A program made the position numbers and the translations under genes. 13,080 bases of DNA from positions 1 to 13,080 of the forward strand of contig DATKKX010000020.1 of NCBI GenBank assembly GCA_035542775.1. Reading direction: 5' to 3'. Source of the DNA: DATKKX01 sp035542775. Lineage in GTDB: Bacteria > Planctomycetota > Phycisphaerae > UBA1845 > UTPLA1. The notes beneath the pieces are model-generated. The model was given only the letters and a program-made list of their open reading frames with translations. It did not search any database and was not told where the DNA came from. Below, in pieces: positions 12,832 through 13,080 of the stretch (position 1 is its first letter; each line of letters starts with the position of its first letter).

Positions 12832-13080
12832 ATGTCGCAGCAGGATCAGGTCGAGATCTGGATTGCTGAAGCAAGCCGCGGAGATCGGCTGGCGCTGGCC
12901 AAGCTGCTGACGCTTTGTCACCCCCAGTTGCGGGCGCGAACGGCGGCGCGGCTGGACCAATCCCTGCAGGCGAGAATCAGTCCTGACGATGTCCTTCAGG
13001 ATGTTTACCTCGACGTTGCCCGTCAGATCCACGAATTCGAGAACCTCGGATTCGGCTCCTTCCTGAGTTGGATGTACTCC
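12832..13080 (+). CDS. ECF-type RNA polymerase sigma factor, N-terminal part (runs off the window)
   Basis: From ATG 12832 the frame is open to the window edge and gives 83 residues with no stop. Residues about 8-35 form the first helix of sigma region 2 (VEIWIAEASRGDRLALAKLL, then a CHPQLRARTAARLD stretch). Residues 50-62 (S-P-D-D-V-L-Q-D-V-Y-L-D-V) are the hallmark region 2.2 core-binding motif, followed by FENLGFGSFLSWMY, where region 2.3/2.4 begins. ECF sigmas direct RNA polymerase to special promoters; planctomycetes have several ECF groups coded next to Ser/Thr kinases. An in-frame GTG at 12811 is an alternative start; GAGAGG is close before the ATG. Region 4 and any anti-sigma or fused domain lie outside the window. 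Divergent from the kinase by about 205 bases. Confidence 0.88.
   Translation, partial: MSQQDQVEIWIAEASRGDRLALAKLLTLCHPQLRARTAARLDQSLQARISPDDVLQDVYLDVARQIHEFENLGFGSFLSWMYS

Overview
The window looks like a chromosomal segment from a GC-rich planctomycete (Planctomycetota). The clues are a Ser/Thr kinase with a planctomycete-style N-terminal extension, a transmembrane helix and a TPR tail; an ECF sigma factor of the SPDDVLQDVY type next to it; secreted proteins with GSFEL-GTIGQPDA repeats and dockerin-like ends; and a large HYR/ECDG-repeat surface protein. A Phycisphaerae-like or uncultured lineage is only a guess. There are no RNA genes, insertion sequences, phage structural operons or CRISPR arrays that I can support.

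Left part (1-3223, all + strand): the 3' end of one gene, then a lipoprotein whose C-terminal region resembles it (probably a tandem pair), a GT-B (GT4-like) glycosyltransferase, and an LpxL/HtrB-like acyltransferase. The set suggests envelope glycolipid or outer-membrane work. Both enzymes lack textbook catalytic residues: the second Glu of EX7E is Met272 in the glycosyltransferase, and the HX4D/E motif is Y126-x4-A131 in the acyltransferase.

Middle and right part (3353-12626, all - strand). In transcription order: a membrane Ser/Thr kinase with TPRs; then two copies of a two-gene cassette (secreted fibre-like protein with a C-terminal S74 self-processing chaperone domain, followed by a small secreted dockerin-like protein); then a 724-residue secreted HYR-repeat protein with a hydrophobic/basic C-terminal anchor. 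In both cassettes the S74 stop and the dockerin start overlap as ATGA, and the dockerin Shine-Dalgarno lies inside the last codons of the S74 gene. The two S74 proteins share their N-terminal ~125 and C-terminal ~165 residues but differ in the middle.

Right edge (12627-13080): a ~205 bp divergent promoter region separates the kinase from an ECF sigma factor gene (+) that runs off the window. A good -35/-10 pair lies upstream of the kinase.

Working model (inference): the - strand block is a cell-surface locus that makes self-maturing trimeric fibres, Cys-rich dockerin-like partners and a long repeat adhesin, possibly controlled by the kinase/ECF pair. The duplicated S74-dockerin cassette is the best candidate for an undescribed system.
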